Source: an uncultured Saprospiraceae bacterium (GTDB lineage: Bacteria > Bacteroidota > Bacteroidia > Chitinophagales > Saprospiraceae). From it: DNA of 64,000 nucleotides. The notes beneath the pieces were generated by a model, which saw only the letters and a list, made by a program, of their open reading frames with translations, ran no database searches and was not told where the DNA came from. Position 1 is the first letter of the stretch. Each line of letters begins with the position of its first letter. Below are positions 46,401 through 54,845 of the stretch, one piece after another. The position numbers and the translations under genes were made by a program. Location of the stretch: contig CALLMH010000052.1 in assembly GCA_938007965.1 (NCBI GenBank), positions 1 through 64,000 on the forward strand. The letters are read 5' to 3'.

Positions 46401-47001
46401 ATGTAGCAGTCAATGGATCTACGGAACCACTTATTACAGTACTTATGCTAGAAGCTACAAATTTATCCTGACTATTGCCATTGGCGCCATTTGCAAGTAT
46501 AGTCCCTATATACAGTGTGATAGGCCCATCAGCAGATGCAGGTGCTGTCCAGTCTATGTCATAGGTTACAGTATTGTCTGGCTGGAAGTTTTTTGCTGGT
46601 TGATGACCGATATAGGATTTACCTCCTGAGATCTTTACGCTTGTGCTACTTTCTGATGGGGCTACTGAGAAAGTACCTCCATTAGCCAAGTTTTCCTTTA
46701 GAGAGACCATCTGAAAACCCGCTCTAGAGGCATTCAATGCTGGACTAGTATCCATGATGGTTACCGTAAGGGGATATGTTTGATTAGGATCGACAGATGA
46801 AGGCAATCCGGTAATAGTAACCGTACCATCTAGATTTCCTCCTGGAGAATGACACTGAGTACATGCGCTGTCGTTTGGTCCTCCAGTATACCCGTTTCCA
46901 TTAGAATTATTTACTGGGTGTGAGCCACTAAATGCAAATAAGATTAGTACGCAAAATATCGAAAATCCGATGGTTGCTTTTTTATTGACGTATCTCTTCA
47001 T
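43408..47001 (-). CDS. Choice-of-anchor V domain protein with SprB repeats and T9SS sorting domain
   Basis: A 1,197-residue exported protein with an N-terminal signal segment (about residues 8-26, TIGFSIFCVLILFAF). Residues ~30-195 form a choice-of-anchor V domain with the CTQCHSPGG signature, which is also a CxxCH heme-c attachment motif. About twelve SprB-type repeats of ~75 residues follow, each with C-N/S-x-x-x-D-G-S/T, a GGxGxYxYxW segment and G-x-Y-x-V-T-V-T-D-x-N-G-C. The last ~75 residues are a T9SS type A sorting domain (LVYPNPARDEVTLEVDK, VYNLNGQIVD, GVYCIQISTDYETRLMKF). SprB-like repeats are linked to surface adhesins, including gliding motility. Single gene, opposite in direction to array B. 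Confidence 0.9.
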   Translation of the reverse strand: MKRYVNKKATIGFSIFCVLILFAFSGSHPVNNSNGNGYTGGPNDSACTQCHSPGGNLDGTVTITGLPSSVDPNQTYPLTVTIMDTSPALNASRAGFQMVSLKENLANGGTFSVAPSESSTSVKISGGKSYIGHQPAKNFQPDNTVTYDIDWTAPASADGPITLYIGTILANGANGNSQDKFVASSISTVISGSVDPLTATFSNITEATCSDSADGSATVNAAGGSGGYMYQWDNGESSATAIMLTGGTHQVTVTDDSNESITVSVDIIAPSEITLTILSQSDATCNNTPSGAAEVSATGGNGGFDYDWGGGITGAVQNNLSSGIYNVTATDINGCTQEIPITIGQPEPIVINILGSNPPSCNGNIDGSISVEATGGNGGFSYSWLTGGTGNPSGGTITDLPAGSYLVEVFDSEGCSNEIEITIDDPSEIIIDISSIDVNCNGGQDGTATAIATGGTGAYVYIWSNNEEGSIVTDLAPGTYTVTVSDENECQSSASVEINEPATVLSAGIVVINQPNCGNTDGSLSAFGDGGTADYAFEWSNGSVNEVINDLSSGTYSVTVTDANGCTAEAQTALNDVEGILLAVNDVVNNTCSNESNGSATISAEGGVGDYTYAWSNGGMNATEENLPAGTYSVTVTDVGGCDGVISFDILGPSPFVANEMITNITCHDQNDGTILISPEGGTGPLSIIWNTGSTESLITDLVPGLYSVVLSDELGCNEEIEFVISEPDPISIDINNITPPLCPGESTGMIDLMASGGTGTLSYLWNTDDTTLALVNLEQGDYSLTVTDQNECTEVANYTLDDPTEITAIATSILPTCSDSDDGSIDIVASGGNGVYTYLWSTGDNTSSISNIGAGDYTLTISDGNECSTTIEYTLDAPLAIDPNVTTTDLSENGADDGTATAAPINGVEPYTYLWSNGETTMSISNLMIGTYSLTVTDANGCTAEVSIAINNGDCNVTSTATISDISCFGAADGSIEIILDGAVDPIDYEWSNGAIGSSISGLDVGQYSVTATDANDCIVQIVDMDITSPEEITIENIVIIDASNPESEDGSISFDVIGGTPAFTIELTDNQGNILDIENLDNIGSGSYSVIITDANGCSGTFGPFEIGVLSSVKDVNLSALVYPNPARDEVTLEVDKALKSIPIVYNLNGQIVDISISSNGGIYKLDVSSIQNGVYCIQISTDYETRLMKFLVAK

Positions 47002-47475
47002 GTTTACTTTTTTCTAAATGAGATGTAATGTAATAATTCGTTATATATTACAAGCTATAAACTAGCTATATAAATCAAATATTTGTCTTTGTGAGAAAGT
47101 GATATTGATTCTTGGATAGGGTAGTAGATTGTTTTCTGTCTCTAATTTCCTAGTGATGATGGGATTTTATACCCGATCTAGTACTTCCGACCTCCAATAT
47201 GAAGCTCCAGCCATTATTGCGAGCGTACGGTCGCCAAACAGGTTATATAATAACATTTAATCGACTTGGTTCATTTTATAAAATTGGAAGAGCAAATTGA
47301 TCTAGAATTTTGGAATCATCGATACAGGGTATCAAGATATCCGCCGCTCTGCATTGACAGGTGATTCAAATTGGTAATCTATATTTACGATGAACTTACA
47401 ATAAAGTGTTAAACTTAGTTTAGAGTACTTAATCATCAATGATATTGATACATTTGGATTATAAAAATATAATTT
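47002..47475. other. Gene-free divergent spacer
   Basis: A 474-base spacer between divergent genes. TACATTTG at 47449-47456 is the likely -7 box for the NamZ-like gene. A fragment reminiscent of R1 (CAGGGTATCAAGATATCC) lies near 47335. Otherwise nothing was recognised. Confidence 0.4.
47449..47456 (+). promoter_or_regulatory. -7 box of the NamZ-like gene
   Basis: TACATTTG fits TAnnTTTG and lies 19 bases before the start codon at 47476. The -33 box is unclear. Confidence 0.45.
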
Positions 47476-48714
47476 ATGTATAATATTTTAGAGAGCGTAT
47501 CACAGATGATTTTACTCGTGGGTTTTACAATCCTGTTTTCTTCTTGTCAAGAGCAAAAGAGACCAGACAGTAGCGTAGGCGTGCTTTCGCAGAAGGTAGA
47601 GTCCTCCATCGAAGTCATTACAGGAGCTCAAAATATAGCAGAATATCATCCACTTATCAAGGACAAAAAGGTAGGAATGGTGGTCAACCAAACGAGCATC
47701 ATCGGCGATGGGCATTTGGTTGATTCTCTTCTTAAGTTGGAGGTGGATATAAAAATGATTTTTGCCCCTGAGCATGGATTTAGAGGCGATGCGGATGCTG
47801 GGGAGCAAGTCAAGGATAGCAGAGATTCGAAAACGGGGATACCTGTGGTCTCTCTGTATGGAAAAAAGAAAAAACCGACGAAATCTGATTTGTCAGGTAT
47901 TGAAGTTATGGTGTTTGATATCCAGGATGTGGGAGCTCGGTTTTATACATATATTTCTTCTTTGCATTATGTGATGGAGGCATGTGCAGAATCCAATATC
48001 CCAATACTAATATTAGATAGGCCCAACCCCAACGCACATTATATAGATGGTCCTGTACTGGAGATGAAGTACAAGTCATTCGTGGGGATGCATCCGGTGC
48101 CTGTAGTATATGGGATGACGATAGGTGAGTATGGCCAAATGATCAATGGGGAAGGGTGGCTAAGTAATGGACTGAAAGCTGATCTGACTGTTATCAAAAA
48201 CCGCAATTATGATCACAATACTTATTATAATTTACCTGTAAAGCCTTCCCCAAATCTTCCTAATATACAATCAATATTGCTCTATCCTTCTCTATGCTTT
48301 TTCGAAGGCACTGTGATGAGTGTTGGTAGAGGTACCGATACGCAGTTTCAAGTCATTGGACATCCAAGATATAATAGTGGTACTCATAAATTTACTCCCA
48401 AATCAGGACCTGGCTCAAAATATCCAAAACATGAGAATAAAGCCTGTCTCGGAGTAGACTTGACCCAGAAGACAAAGGGAGAATTATTTGATTTTGGTAG
48501 ACTTGATCTTTCTTACTTATTGGATTCATATTCAAATTTACAATCACAGGGAATTCCATTTTTTAATGATAATAACTTCTTTGAGAAATTGGCTGGGACA
48601 TCGAATCTACGCAGTCAAATTAAGAATGGGAAAAGCGAGGAAGAGATCAGAACTAGTTGGGAGCAAGACATTGCTGATTTCAAAAAAATAAGAAAGAAAT
48701 ATCTCCTTTATTGA
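47476..48714 (+). CDS. DUF1343 lipoprotein, NamZ-like exo-beta-N-acetylmuramidase
   Basis: A 412-residue exported protein with a lipoprotein signal (FSSC near residue 24). The body matches DUF1343 (GH171), whose characterised member NamZ releases terminal MurNAc from peptidoglycan fragments: KVGMVVNQTSII, MIFAPEHGFRGDADAGEQV, VMVFDIQDVGARFYTYISSL, LDRPNPN and YGMTIGEYGQMINGEGWL are all present. The C-terminal part (LPNIQSILLYPSLCFFEGT, SVGRGTDTQFQVIGHP) is also typical. It would act in the periplasm in cell-wall recycling. Single gene. Confidence 0.92.
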   Translation: MYNILESVSQMILLVGFTILFSSCQEQKRPDSSVGVLSQKVESSIEVITGAQNIAEYHPLIKDKKVGMVVNQTSIIGDGHLVDSLLKLEVDIKMIFAPEHGFRGDADAGEQVKDSRDSKTGIPVVSLYGKKKKPTKSDLSGIEVMVFDIQDVGARFYTYISSLHYVMEACAESNIPILILDRPNPNAHYIDGPVLEMKYKSFVGMHPVPVVYGMTIGEYGQMINGEGWLSNGLKADLTVIKNRNYDHNTYYNLPVKPSPNLPNIQSILLYPSLCFFEGTVMSVGRGTDTQFQVIGHPRYNSGTHKFTPKSGPGSKYPKHENKACLGVDLTQKTKGELFDFGRLDLSYLLDSYSNLQSQGIPFFNDNNFFEKLAGTSNLRSQIKNGKSEEEIRTSWEQDIADFKKIRKKYLLY

Positions 48715-48824
48715 ACCTTATAAATGGTATCCCGCCTAAATTCTTAACAACCATTTAACTGAAATATTGGTTACATTCCTAGACGATAGATGTTATACAT
48801 ATGTATCGTATAAAAATCAAGTTT

Positions 48825-49499
48825 ATGAGAAATATTCTAACAATACTGTTTTTAGCATTGACCTCCTCTGTGGTCATCGGTCAATCTATGACTTCTGCAG
48901 CTGACAATGATCCCGCTGCGAAAAAAATCCTAGATAAGTTAAAGAAAGAATATGACACGTATCAATCCATGGAAGTAGATTTCGATCTCATTCTTGAATT
49001 GCCAGGTCAAGAATCTGAAACTCAAAAAGGATTGGTCATTCAGCAAGATGAAAAATTCAAGCTTCAGCTAGACGATAGATCCATTTATTCTGACGGAGAA
49101 TATGTATGGCTATACGTAAAGAAAAACAATGAAGTCCAGATCAATGATGCGGATATGGGGGACGAGGCAAATATGTTGTCACCAAAAGATATGCTGAAAC
49201 TATATGAATCTGGAGAGTTTGTATATGCTATAACCGCGGAGCCATTATTAGATGGTAAGAAGGTAACTCAGATAGAATTCAAGCCATTGGACAGAGATAG
49301 TGAGTTTTCCAAAATGACGTTGTATGTCTCTAAAAAGACAAGTGAAATGGTCCAAATGAAAGTTTTTTCCAAGGATGGAGGTAGATATACCTTAAAAATT
49401 AACGATATTGCAGCAAACGGAAAATATAGCCCGGAAGTATTTAGATTCGACGAATCATTGTTTCCAGGAGTACATATAGAAGATCTGAGGATTGATTAA
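48825..49499 (+). CDS. LolA-like outer-membrane lipoprotein carrier
   Basis: I choose the Met at 48825 because it opens a signal peptide (ending VVIGQ); an upstream in-frame Met at 48801 adds eight basic residues. The mature ~205 residues match the LolA/LolB fold: AAKKILDKLKKEYDTYQSMEVDF at the N-terminus, a run of antiparallel strands (GLVIQQDEKFKLQLDDRSIYSDGEYVWLYV), a helix PKDMLKLYESGEF and the C-terminal strands (RYTLKINDIAANGKYSPEVF). It would ferry lipoproteins through the periplasm. A good terminator follows. Bacteroidota often have several LolA-like proteins, so this may not be the main LolA. Confidence 0.85.
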   Translation: MRNILTILFLALTSSVVIGQSMTSAADNDPAAKKILDKLKKEYDTYQSMEVDFDLILELPGQESETQKGLVIQQDEKFKLQLDDRSIYSDGEYVWLYVKKNNEVQINDADMGDEANMLSPKDMLKLYESGEFVYAITAEPLLDGKKVTQIEFKPLDRDSEFSKMTLYVSKKTSEMVQMKVFSKDGGRYTLKINDIAANGKYSPEVFRFDESLFPGVHIEDLRID

Positions 49500-49526
49500 T
49501 AGAACTATTCTCAGTTTACCAACCGT

Positions 49527-49561
49527 AGCGATTCTTAAGTAATTAGGAATCGCTTTTTTTA
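49527..49561 (+). terminator. Terminator of the LolA-like gene
   Basis: AGCGATTC (49527-49534) and GAATCGCT (49547-49554) with a 12-base loop, followed by TTTTTTTA. It lies 28 bases after the stop codon. Confidence 0.9.
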
Positions 49562-49576
49562 TAATAAATTATTAGT

Positions 49577-49645
49577 AGGGAAATCCGAAAATAACGAATA
49601 TCCTTATTCCATAACAGTTTTTCTAATTACTTCTGCTTAAGGGCT
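49577..49645. repeat. Intergenic repeat R1
   Basis: AAATCCGAAAATAACGAATA, TCCTTATTCCATAACAG, TTTTTCTAATTACTTCTG. Closest to the second unit at 6476-6545. Confidence 0.7.
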
Positions 49646-49649
49646 TCTA

Positions 49650-49728
49650 AAGTGACGCGCGTTTGCTTTGCAAGCCATTCTGACTAAAACAAGGTTCTAT
49701 TTTTAACGAAAATTAATCTCCGAAAAAC
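49650..49728. repeat. Intergenic repeat R2
   Basis: AAGTGACGCGCGTTTGCTTT, GCAAGCCATTCTGACTAAAA, TTTTTAACGAAAATTAATCT. Almost identical to 56278-56356; a weak relative is at 1-120. Confidence 0.8.
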
Positions 49729-49815
49729 TACACTGACTAAGGCCGTTTTAACTTATTTCAGCAACTTTATAAAATACCTGAATCCAGAAAGTGACCTTAC
49801 TCATGAACATCCCTT
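49716..49815. repeat. Intergenic repeat R3
   Basis: CTACACTGACTAAGGCCG, TTAACTTATTTCAGCAACTT, CAGAAAGTGACCTTACTCAT. It matches 15551-15645 over ~90 bases and overlaps the end of R2. Confidence 0.75.
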
Positions 49816-50142
49816 AGTACGAGTTGATTTCTAAGATGATATGACTCGGGCATAGATTTGCTTAATCTCAGTACCTTAAGAGGTTAATTACGTAAAGTAC
49901 GGATGGATGCATTTCAGTTTTTTCTTGTCGAATTTTTAAGAATAGTTTTGTCAATGTCTTCAAAGCGATTAAGTACTGATGAATAGTCAACATTTTATGA
50001 TTTATTAAGAACATAACTTATAAAATTCTATTTAATATTATATTCGCATTTCGATCAAATATTGGTCTACCCAATTAGTATAAATATAGGGTTGAACTGA
50101 GAATCGAGGACTAATTTTATACAATAAATAAAATCTACAGGT

Positions 50143-50493
50143 ATGGGAAATGCTAAATTTAATATTGACAGATACGATTACTCATTAGAAATGCAGGCAA
50201 CTGACGAAGGTGTAAGGTCAAAAACTTTTGCTTGCATAAGTTTATTCTCAAATGGTAAGAATGTAGCAGATCTGAACTTTTTAGTTCCAGGGGAGATACC
50301 TTCTAGAAAATACTTCGCGGGAGAACAATTGAACATAGACTTGATATATGAGAAATTGGCACCGACTATAGATATGTTGCGACATGAAAAGCCTTTGAGA
50401 TTATTGGTCTGGCACGGAGGAACGCACGACGAGCCTACGCACATAGAGGCACGATTAGATACTGGAAATCTAGAAGAAGTCGGTAAAAAATAA
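50143..50493 (+). CDS. Small conserved-looking protein, function unknown
   Basis: A 116-residue soluble protein without signal or membrane segment. It begins MGNAKFNIDRYDYSLEMQ and reads as one alpha/beta domain with a basic loop LRHEKPLRLLVWHGGTHDEP near residues 80-100. I recognise no domain. The stop codon is followed by a good terminator, and the frame keeps normal codon use for the region, so it is probably real. Confidence 0.6.
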   Translation: MGNAKFNIDRYDYSLEMQATDEGVRSKTFACISLFSNGKNVADLNFLVPGEIPSRKYFAGEQLNIDLIYEKLAPTIDMLRHEKPLRLLVWHGGTHDEPTHIEARLDTGNLEEVGKK

Positions 50494-50527
50494 AAATACA
50501 CAAGATATCTACAATACCAAGATTACT

Positions 50528-50557
50528 AAAATGCGGTGCAATTTGTACCGCATTTTT
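50528..50557 (+). terminator. Terminator after the 50143 gene
   Basis: AAAATGCGGT and ACCGCATTTTT form a 9-bp stem with an 8-9 base loop, followed by T residues. Confidence 0.85.
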
Positions 50558-50621
50558 GCTTATATGATACCTATTCTCAAGAATATGAATATTTTATATA
50601 GAAATATATAGATATGTACAG

Positions 50622-50629
50622 TAATTTTG
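50622..50629 (+). promoter_or_regulatory. -7 box of the DHH phosphoesterase gene
   Basis: TAATTTTG matches TAnnTTTG and overlaps the TTG that the longest open frame would use as a start. That argues for the ATG at 50648 as the true start, 19 bases downstream. Confidence 0.55.
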
Positions 50630-50647
50630 GCAATTTCGCAGCCAATT

Positions 50648-51655
50648 ATGATGGAAGACATTACAGAATTAAAATCATATCTCTCAGTTCCTAGAGATAT
50701 TACATTGATAGCTCACAGAAATCCTGATGGTGATGCATTAGGAAGTGCGCTTGGATTGAGGCTTTATCTTGAGAGAAAAGGACATTTCGTCAAGGTGGTC
50801 ATGCCTAGCGAAAGTCCCAATATATTCTCTTACTTACCACATTTTTATGACGTTGTTGTATTTGATCTCAGTCATGATAATGCGAGAGCGGCACTAAAAG
50901 AAGCTGATTGTATATTTTGTCTTGATTTTAATGGATTGGATAGAGTAGATAAACTTGGTGCTACAATTCAGGAATCCGAAGCGGTAAAAGTGCTAATAGA
51001 TCATCATCTAGATCCAGAACCATTTGTCGATCATATGTTTTCGGATACAGAGGCCAGTTCTACTTGTGAGCTTGTATACAACTTCATAGAAGATATGGGG
51101 GATGCAGGATTAGTAGATGAAAAAATAGGTAATTGCTTGTTTACTGGTTTGATTACTGATACCGGATCTTTCAAATATAATACACGACCGAATACTTACA
51201 CTGTTGCGGCCAAGTTGAAAATAGCAGGGGTGGATGATTATCTCCTCAATGATACGATTAGCAATAGCCTCAAACCAAAGAATCTTAGACTGCTTGGTCA
51301 TTGTCTGGCCAACCGTATGGAGATCATTGAAGAGTATGGAGCCGCATATATATATCTGACGAAGAAAGACTATGCGGAATTTGATATACAGAGAGGCGAT
51401 ACAGAGGGTATAGTCAATTACTTATTGATGATGAAATCAATAAAAGTAGCGGCATTCATAACCCAACAGCCGAGTATAGTAAAGATCTCACTAAGAAGTA
51501 AAGGAGATATATCTGTACAGAAAATAGCATCTGAAAACTTTAATGGAGGTGGGCATAAAAATGCATCTGGAGGTGCGCAATATGGATCTCTTACTGATGT
51601 TATAAACAAATTCAAGAAAGCGATCCCAGAACATTTGCCAAAATTAGAAGTTTGA
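50648..51655 (+). CDS. DHH family phosphoesterase, NrnA-like
   Basis: NrnA-type enzymes degrade nanoRNAs (2-5 nt) and dephosphorylate pAp in the cytoplasm. The open frame reaches back to a TTG at 50627, but that codon overlaps a promoter box, so I start at the ATG at 50648. The 335 residues have the DHH core HRNPDGDALGSALGL, LDFNGLDR and IDHHLDP, and a DHHA1 domain with FNGGGHKNASGG near the C-terminus, the standard NrnA arrangement. A terminator hairpin follows at 51661. Confidence 0.9.
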   Translation: MMEDITELKSYLSVPRDITLIAHRNPDGDALGSALGLRLYLERKGHFVKVVMPSESPNIFSYLPHFYDVVVFDLSHDNARAALKEADCIFCLDFNGLDRVDKLGATIQESEAVKVLIDHHLDPEPFVDHMFSDTEASSTCELVYNFIEDMGDAGLVDEKIGNCLFTGLITDTGSFKYNTRPNTYTVAAKLKIAGVDDYLLNDTISNSLKPKNLRLLGHCLANRMEIIEEYGAAYIYLTKKDYAEFDIQRGDTEGIVNYLLMMKSIKVAAFITQQPSIVKISLRSKGDISVQKIASENFNGGGHKNASGGAQYGSLTDVINKFKKAIPEHLPKLEV

Positions 51656-51660
51656 TAGAG

Positions 51661-51685
51661 TACCATTTCGATGGTAGTGTTTTTT
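51661..51685 (+). terminator. Terminator with TTCG tetraloop
   Basis: TACCAT, loop TTCG, ATGGTA (51661-51676), then TTTTTT at 51680-51685. It lies directly after the NrnA-like gene. Confidence 0.85.
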
Positions 51686-51716
51686 CACGAATGATAAATA
51701 AAATAAATTGAATAAA

Positions 51717-52607
51717 ATGTTGAATAGGATATTAATCTGTTTTGTAGTTATCTCGATGGTAGCATGTGGACAAACAGGAGAAAAAGAAATGATTACACCA
51801 AGTGGATTTCCTTACACTCATAGTAAAGTAGGAACTGAAAAAGTAAATCCAGGGGATTTTATATCATTTACACTAAAAATAGAAGGTAGCGATGGAAGAG
51901 TATTGCAAGATCTACCAGAAGGTCCTAACATGCCAATCATGCAGATGCCAACAGCTGAAAACCCGCTATCCCAGACCAATCCTATATTGGAAGCAATGGA
52001 GGAGGCTAGCCTAGGTGACACATTTGTAATTACTATGCCGATCGATTCTCTTCCAAATGTAAAGAGCAATCCTCAATTTGCAGGTCTAGAATATCTCCGA
52101 TATACTAGTGTCGTAATAGATATACAGGATGAAGCGGCTAGAAAGGCAGCTGATGAAGAAAAAAGACTAGAAGTAGAAGCAGCTATTGCAGCAAATGCGA
52201 AAAGAATTCCTGAAATAGATGAAATGTTGATTACGACTGTTAAAGATTACAAAAGTGGTAAGCTCAAAACAGAAACACTCGATAGTGGATTAAAGTATGT
52301 AATCCACAACCCAGGAGATGGCGTGCAAGCTGAGAATGGAAAACAAGTATCCGTAGATTACTATGGAGTAACGATGGACAATAAGATGTTCGATAACAGT
52401 TTCAGAAGAGGATCACCGTATACATTTACCTTGGGTAGAGGTGAAGTAATCAAGGGCTGGGATCTAGGGATTCCATTGCTGAAGACTGGCGGTAGTGCGA
52501 CACTATTCATACCGTATCAATTGGCATACGGAGAAGCGGGTAGTCCACCCAATATCGGACCTAAAGCTGAACTCGTATTCTACGTCGAGTTAAAAGACGT
52601 AAAGTAA
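51717..52607 (+). CDS. FKBP-type peptidyl-prolyl isomerase lipoprotein
   Basis: The frame opens with a TTG at 51708, but the ATG at 51717 gives a better lipoprotein signal (SMVAC near residue 17). Residues ~25-150 are a degenerate FKBP-like domain (VNPGDFISFTLKIEGSDGRVL, DTFVITMPIDSLP), followed by a charged linker, then a complete C-terminal FKBP domain (~190-297): VDYYGVTMDNKMFDNSF, TFTLGRGEVIKGWDLGIPLL, LFIPYQLAYGE and ELVFYVELKDV. It should fold proteins in the periplasm, anchored by lipid. Two FKBP modules in one chain are common in Bacteroidota. Confidence 0.9.
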   Translation: MLNRILICFVVISMVACGQTGEKEMITPSGFPYTHSKVGTEKVNPGDFISFTLKIEGSDGRVLQDLPEGPNMPIMQMPTAENPLSQTNPILEAMEEASLGDTFVITMPIDSLPNVKSNPQFAGLEYLRYTSVVIDIQDEAARKAADEEKRLEVEAAIAANAKRIPEIDEMLITTVKDYKSGKLKTETLDSGLKYVIHNPGDGVQAENGKQVSVDYYGVTMDNKMFDNSFRRGSPYTFTLGRGEVIKGWDLGIPLLKTGGSATLFIPYQLAYGEAGSPPNIGPKAELVFYVELKDVK

Positions 52608-52627
52608 GTTAGCTGTTAATTTTGTTG

Positions 52628-52685
52628 AAGTGCTAAAGCATATTGGACATTACGCGTCTATTTGCTTTAGCACTTTGTGTTTTTA
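52628..52685 (+). terminator. Terminator of the FKBP gene
   Basis: AAGTGCTAAAGCA (52628-52640) pairs perfectly with TGCTTTAGCACTT (52663-52675) over a 22-base loop, followed by TGTGTTTTTAT. Confidence 0.8.
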
Positions 52686-52727
52686 TGAATCATCTTATCT
52701 TAGTATTTTTAATCTAATCAGTAAAAA

Positions 52728-53801
52728 ATGACAACAGATCAACTCAATGAAATGAAGGAGCGGTTAGTCTTGATAAGAGGCTATCTGGATGTGGATAGGC
52801 GGTTGTCAGAGATAGATGAGAAAGAACAGTTAAGTATGGATCCTAATCTATGGGATGATCCCAAGAAGGCTGAACTATTACTCAAGGAACTAAAAAGTCA
52901 CAAGAACTGGGTCGCTAAGTATAATAAGATAAACGAAATCGTAGAAGATGCAGAAGTACTCCTAGAATTTCAAAAAATGGGAGAAGCGACGGAAGAAGAA
53001 GTAGATACCAGATATAAACAAGCGCTAGCCATCATCGAAGAGGTAGAATTCAGGTCTACGCTCAATCGAGAAGAAGATGAACTGTCTTGTTTATTAGAAA
53101 TCAATGCCGGTGCTGGAGGTACAGAGGCTTGTGACTGGTCTGAAATGCTCTATCGAATGTATGTTAGATACGGAGAGCAGAATGATATGAAGGTAACAGA
53201 ACTCAATAGGGTAGATGGCGAAGTAGCAGGTATCAAGAGTGTAACCTTACAACTAGAGGGTGAATATGCATACGGACTACTACAAGGGGAAAATGGAGTA
53301 CACAGATTGGTCCGTGTCAGTCCGTTTAACGCGCAAGGGAAGCGGATGACATCATTCGCATCTGTATTCGTCCATCCAATGATAGATGATAGTATCGAGA
53401 TAGAAATCAATCCTGCAGACATAGAGTGGGATACATTTAGAGCTTCTGGTGCAGGAGGTCAACACGTAAACAAAACCGAATCTGCAGTTAGAGTCCGTCA
53501 CTTACCATCAGGTATTACAGCGGAGTGTCAGGAAGGGAGATCCCAACTTCAGAATAGAGAAATCGCCATGCGTATGCTTAAATCTCGACTGTATGAAGTA
53601 GAGTTAGAAAAGCAGAGGGCCGAAAAAGCCGAAATAGAGGCAGGTAAGATGAAGAATGAGTGGGGTAGTCAGATCCGCTCATATGTATTAGACGATAGAA
53701 GAGTAAAAGACCACAGAACTAAGGCTGAAAATAGAAATACGGATGCTGTTCTTGATGGAGACTTAGAGCTATTTATAAAGGCTTATCTGATGTGGAAATA
53801 G
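52728..53801 (+). CDS. prfB: Peptide chain release factor 2
   Basis: RF2 recognises UAA and UGA and releases the chain. The 357 residues contain the SPF recognition triad ([12 protein letters not shown]) and the GGQ loop ([12 protein letters not shown]). In many bacteria prfB has an in-frame UGA near codon 26 read by a +1 frameshift (RGYL-stop-D). Here the same spot, [10 protein letters not shown], is read straight through (CTG GAT), so programmed frameshifting is absent and this autoregulation is lost. Confidence 0.97.
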   Translation: MTTDQLNEMKERLVLIRGYLDVDRRLSEIDEKEQLSMDPNLWDDPKKAELLLKELKSHKNWVAKYNKINEIVEDAEVLLEFQKMGEATEEEVDTRYKQALAIIEEVEFRSTLNREEDELSCLLEINAGAGGTEACDWSEMLYRMYVRYGEQNDMKVTELNRVDGEVAGIKSVTLQLEGEYAYGLLQGENGVHRLVRVSPFNAQGKRMTSFASVFVHPMIDDSIEIEINPADIEWDTFRASGAGGQHVNKTESAVRVRHLPSGITAECQEGRSQLQNREIAMRMLKSRLYEVELEKQRAEKAEIEAGKMKNEWGSQIRSYVLDDRRVKDHRTKAENRNTDAVLDGDLELFIKAYLMWK

Positions 53802-53841
53802 ATTTATATGTATGGTGGCCAATGAAGTCTATCTACTAAAA

Positions 53842-53895
53842 ACCATATCATCACACAATTGTACTGTTTTCCTTACTTCTAAACTACCATTTTTA
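53842..53895. repeat. Intergenic repeat R4
   Basis: ACCATATCATCACACAATTG, TACTGTTTTCCTTACTTCTA, AACTACCATTTTT. Best match is 18692-18743. Confidence 0.65.
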
Positions 53896-53914
53896 AAATA
53901 CGATTTTAAAATTG

Positions 53915-54649
53915 TCATTGATTGTTCTTATTTAATACGATAGGATCTTGTCTCAGTAGATCAACAAGTGTTTGGTAGATCTCTGGAAGGGATCGCTGAA
54001 ATGCCTCGGGCTGTTCGAAAAAAGTTTCAATACACACGGCAAACATCTCTTTCATGTTAATACCTCCATAGTTTTTGAGAAATTTATTGTTTCCGCTCCT
54101 TATGACATGCATCTTATTGAATGCTAGTTCTGCCCAGATAGCCCATTCTATCTTCTTGAAAAACCAATTGAATATCTCATCAAATCCATTCTCAGCTTCT
54201 ATGACGTGAGCCATCTCATGAAGTGCCACATTCACTGCATCATTGGGATATCTAAAACCCTCGACTACATCTTGCCAGGAGAAAAAAATTGTTTCATTAT
54301 CAAAATCGATATGGCCAAGAAATGGCTCGCCATATCCAGGATACATATACCTATACGGCTTTACGACTATGTTGGTGAACTTCGTCGGGAGATAGTTATT
54401 AAGACCAAATGTAATCTGAATGATAGAACTGCCAATTACAGCACGCATTTCTCTTGTCACTTTTGGGAACTCCACCGAGCTGAATGATAAGATATTGAGA
54501 AGATGGTATAGCCTAAGTCGAAATAAGCTTCGTAGACGATCATTAAGCATCACATAGTAAGATGAATAGTGCATGAGAATCTTGTGATATTCTAGATCAA
54601 TTGATTCAGGAACTGTCCTATGTATATGTTTTATGTAAAATGCTTTCAT
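53915..54649 (-). CDS. MtfA-like zinc-dependent peptidase (M90)
   Basis: A 244-residue cytoplasmic protein with the zinc site NVALHEMAHVIEAENG (HExxH) and a downstream Glu in the EMFAVCIETFFEQPEAF segment, followed by the typical ending LPEIYQTLVDLLRQDP. This matches the MtfA/M90 group, whose E. coli member is an aminopeptidase that binds the repressor Mlc. A target in this organism is unknown. Single gene, convergent with prfB. Confidence 0.85.
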   Translation of the reverse strand: MKAFYIKHIHRTVPESIDLEYHKILMHYSSYYVMLNDRLRSLFRLRLYHLLNILSFSSVEFPKVTREMRAVIGSSIIQITFGLNNYLPTKFTNIVVKPYRYMYPGYGEPFLGHIDFDNETIFFSWQDVVEGFRYPNDAVNVALHEMAHVIEAENGFDEIFNWFFKKIEWAIWAELAFNKMHVIRSGNNKFLKNYGGINMKEMFAVCIETFFEQPEAFQRSLPEIYQTLVDLLRQDPIVLNKNNQ

Positions 54650-54845
54650 CGCGTTATGATTATCCTACAGATCTAGATTGATGACGTATATATTTTATTA
54701 AGTGCTACCGTAAACAAAGAGAAAACATTGGGTTTAATTTTGTTAACCATAAATATACTAATTGAAGTTTGGTTAATATATTATTTAATAGAAGATAATT
54801 ATACCTTTCGAAACCTCTTACCTACATTCGTAGTATCATCAGATT

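Larger units (their letters stand above)
49562..50142. other. Spacer with a composite of three intergenic repeats
   Basis: Repeats R1, R2 and R3 follow one another from 49577 to 49815 with no gene. The right half (49816-50142) is AT-rich and should hold the promoter of the 50143 gene; no clear box was identified. Confidence 0.45.

Noticed and set aside
43408..47001. SprB-type repeats considered as the gliding adhesin SprB itself
   Set aside because: The protein is far shorter than SprB and has a choice-of-anchor V head; shared repeats alone do not make it SprB.
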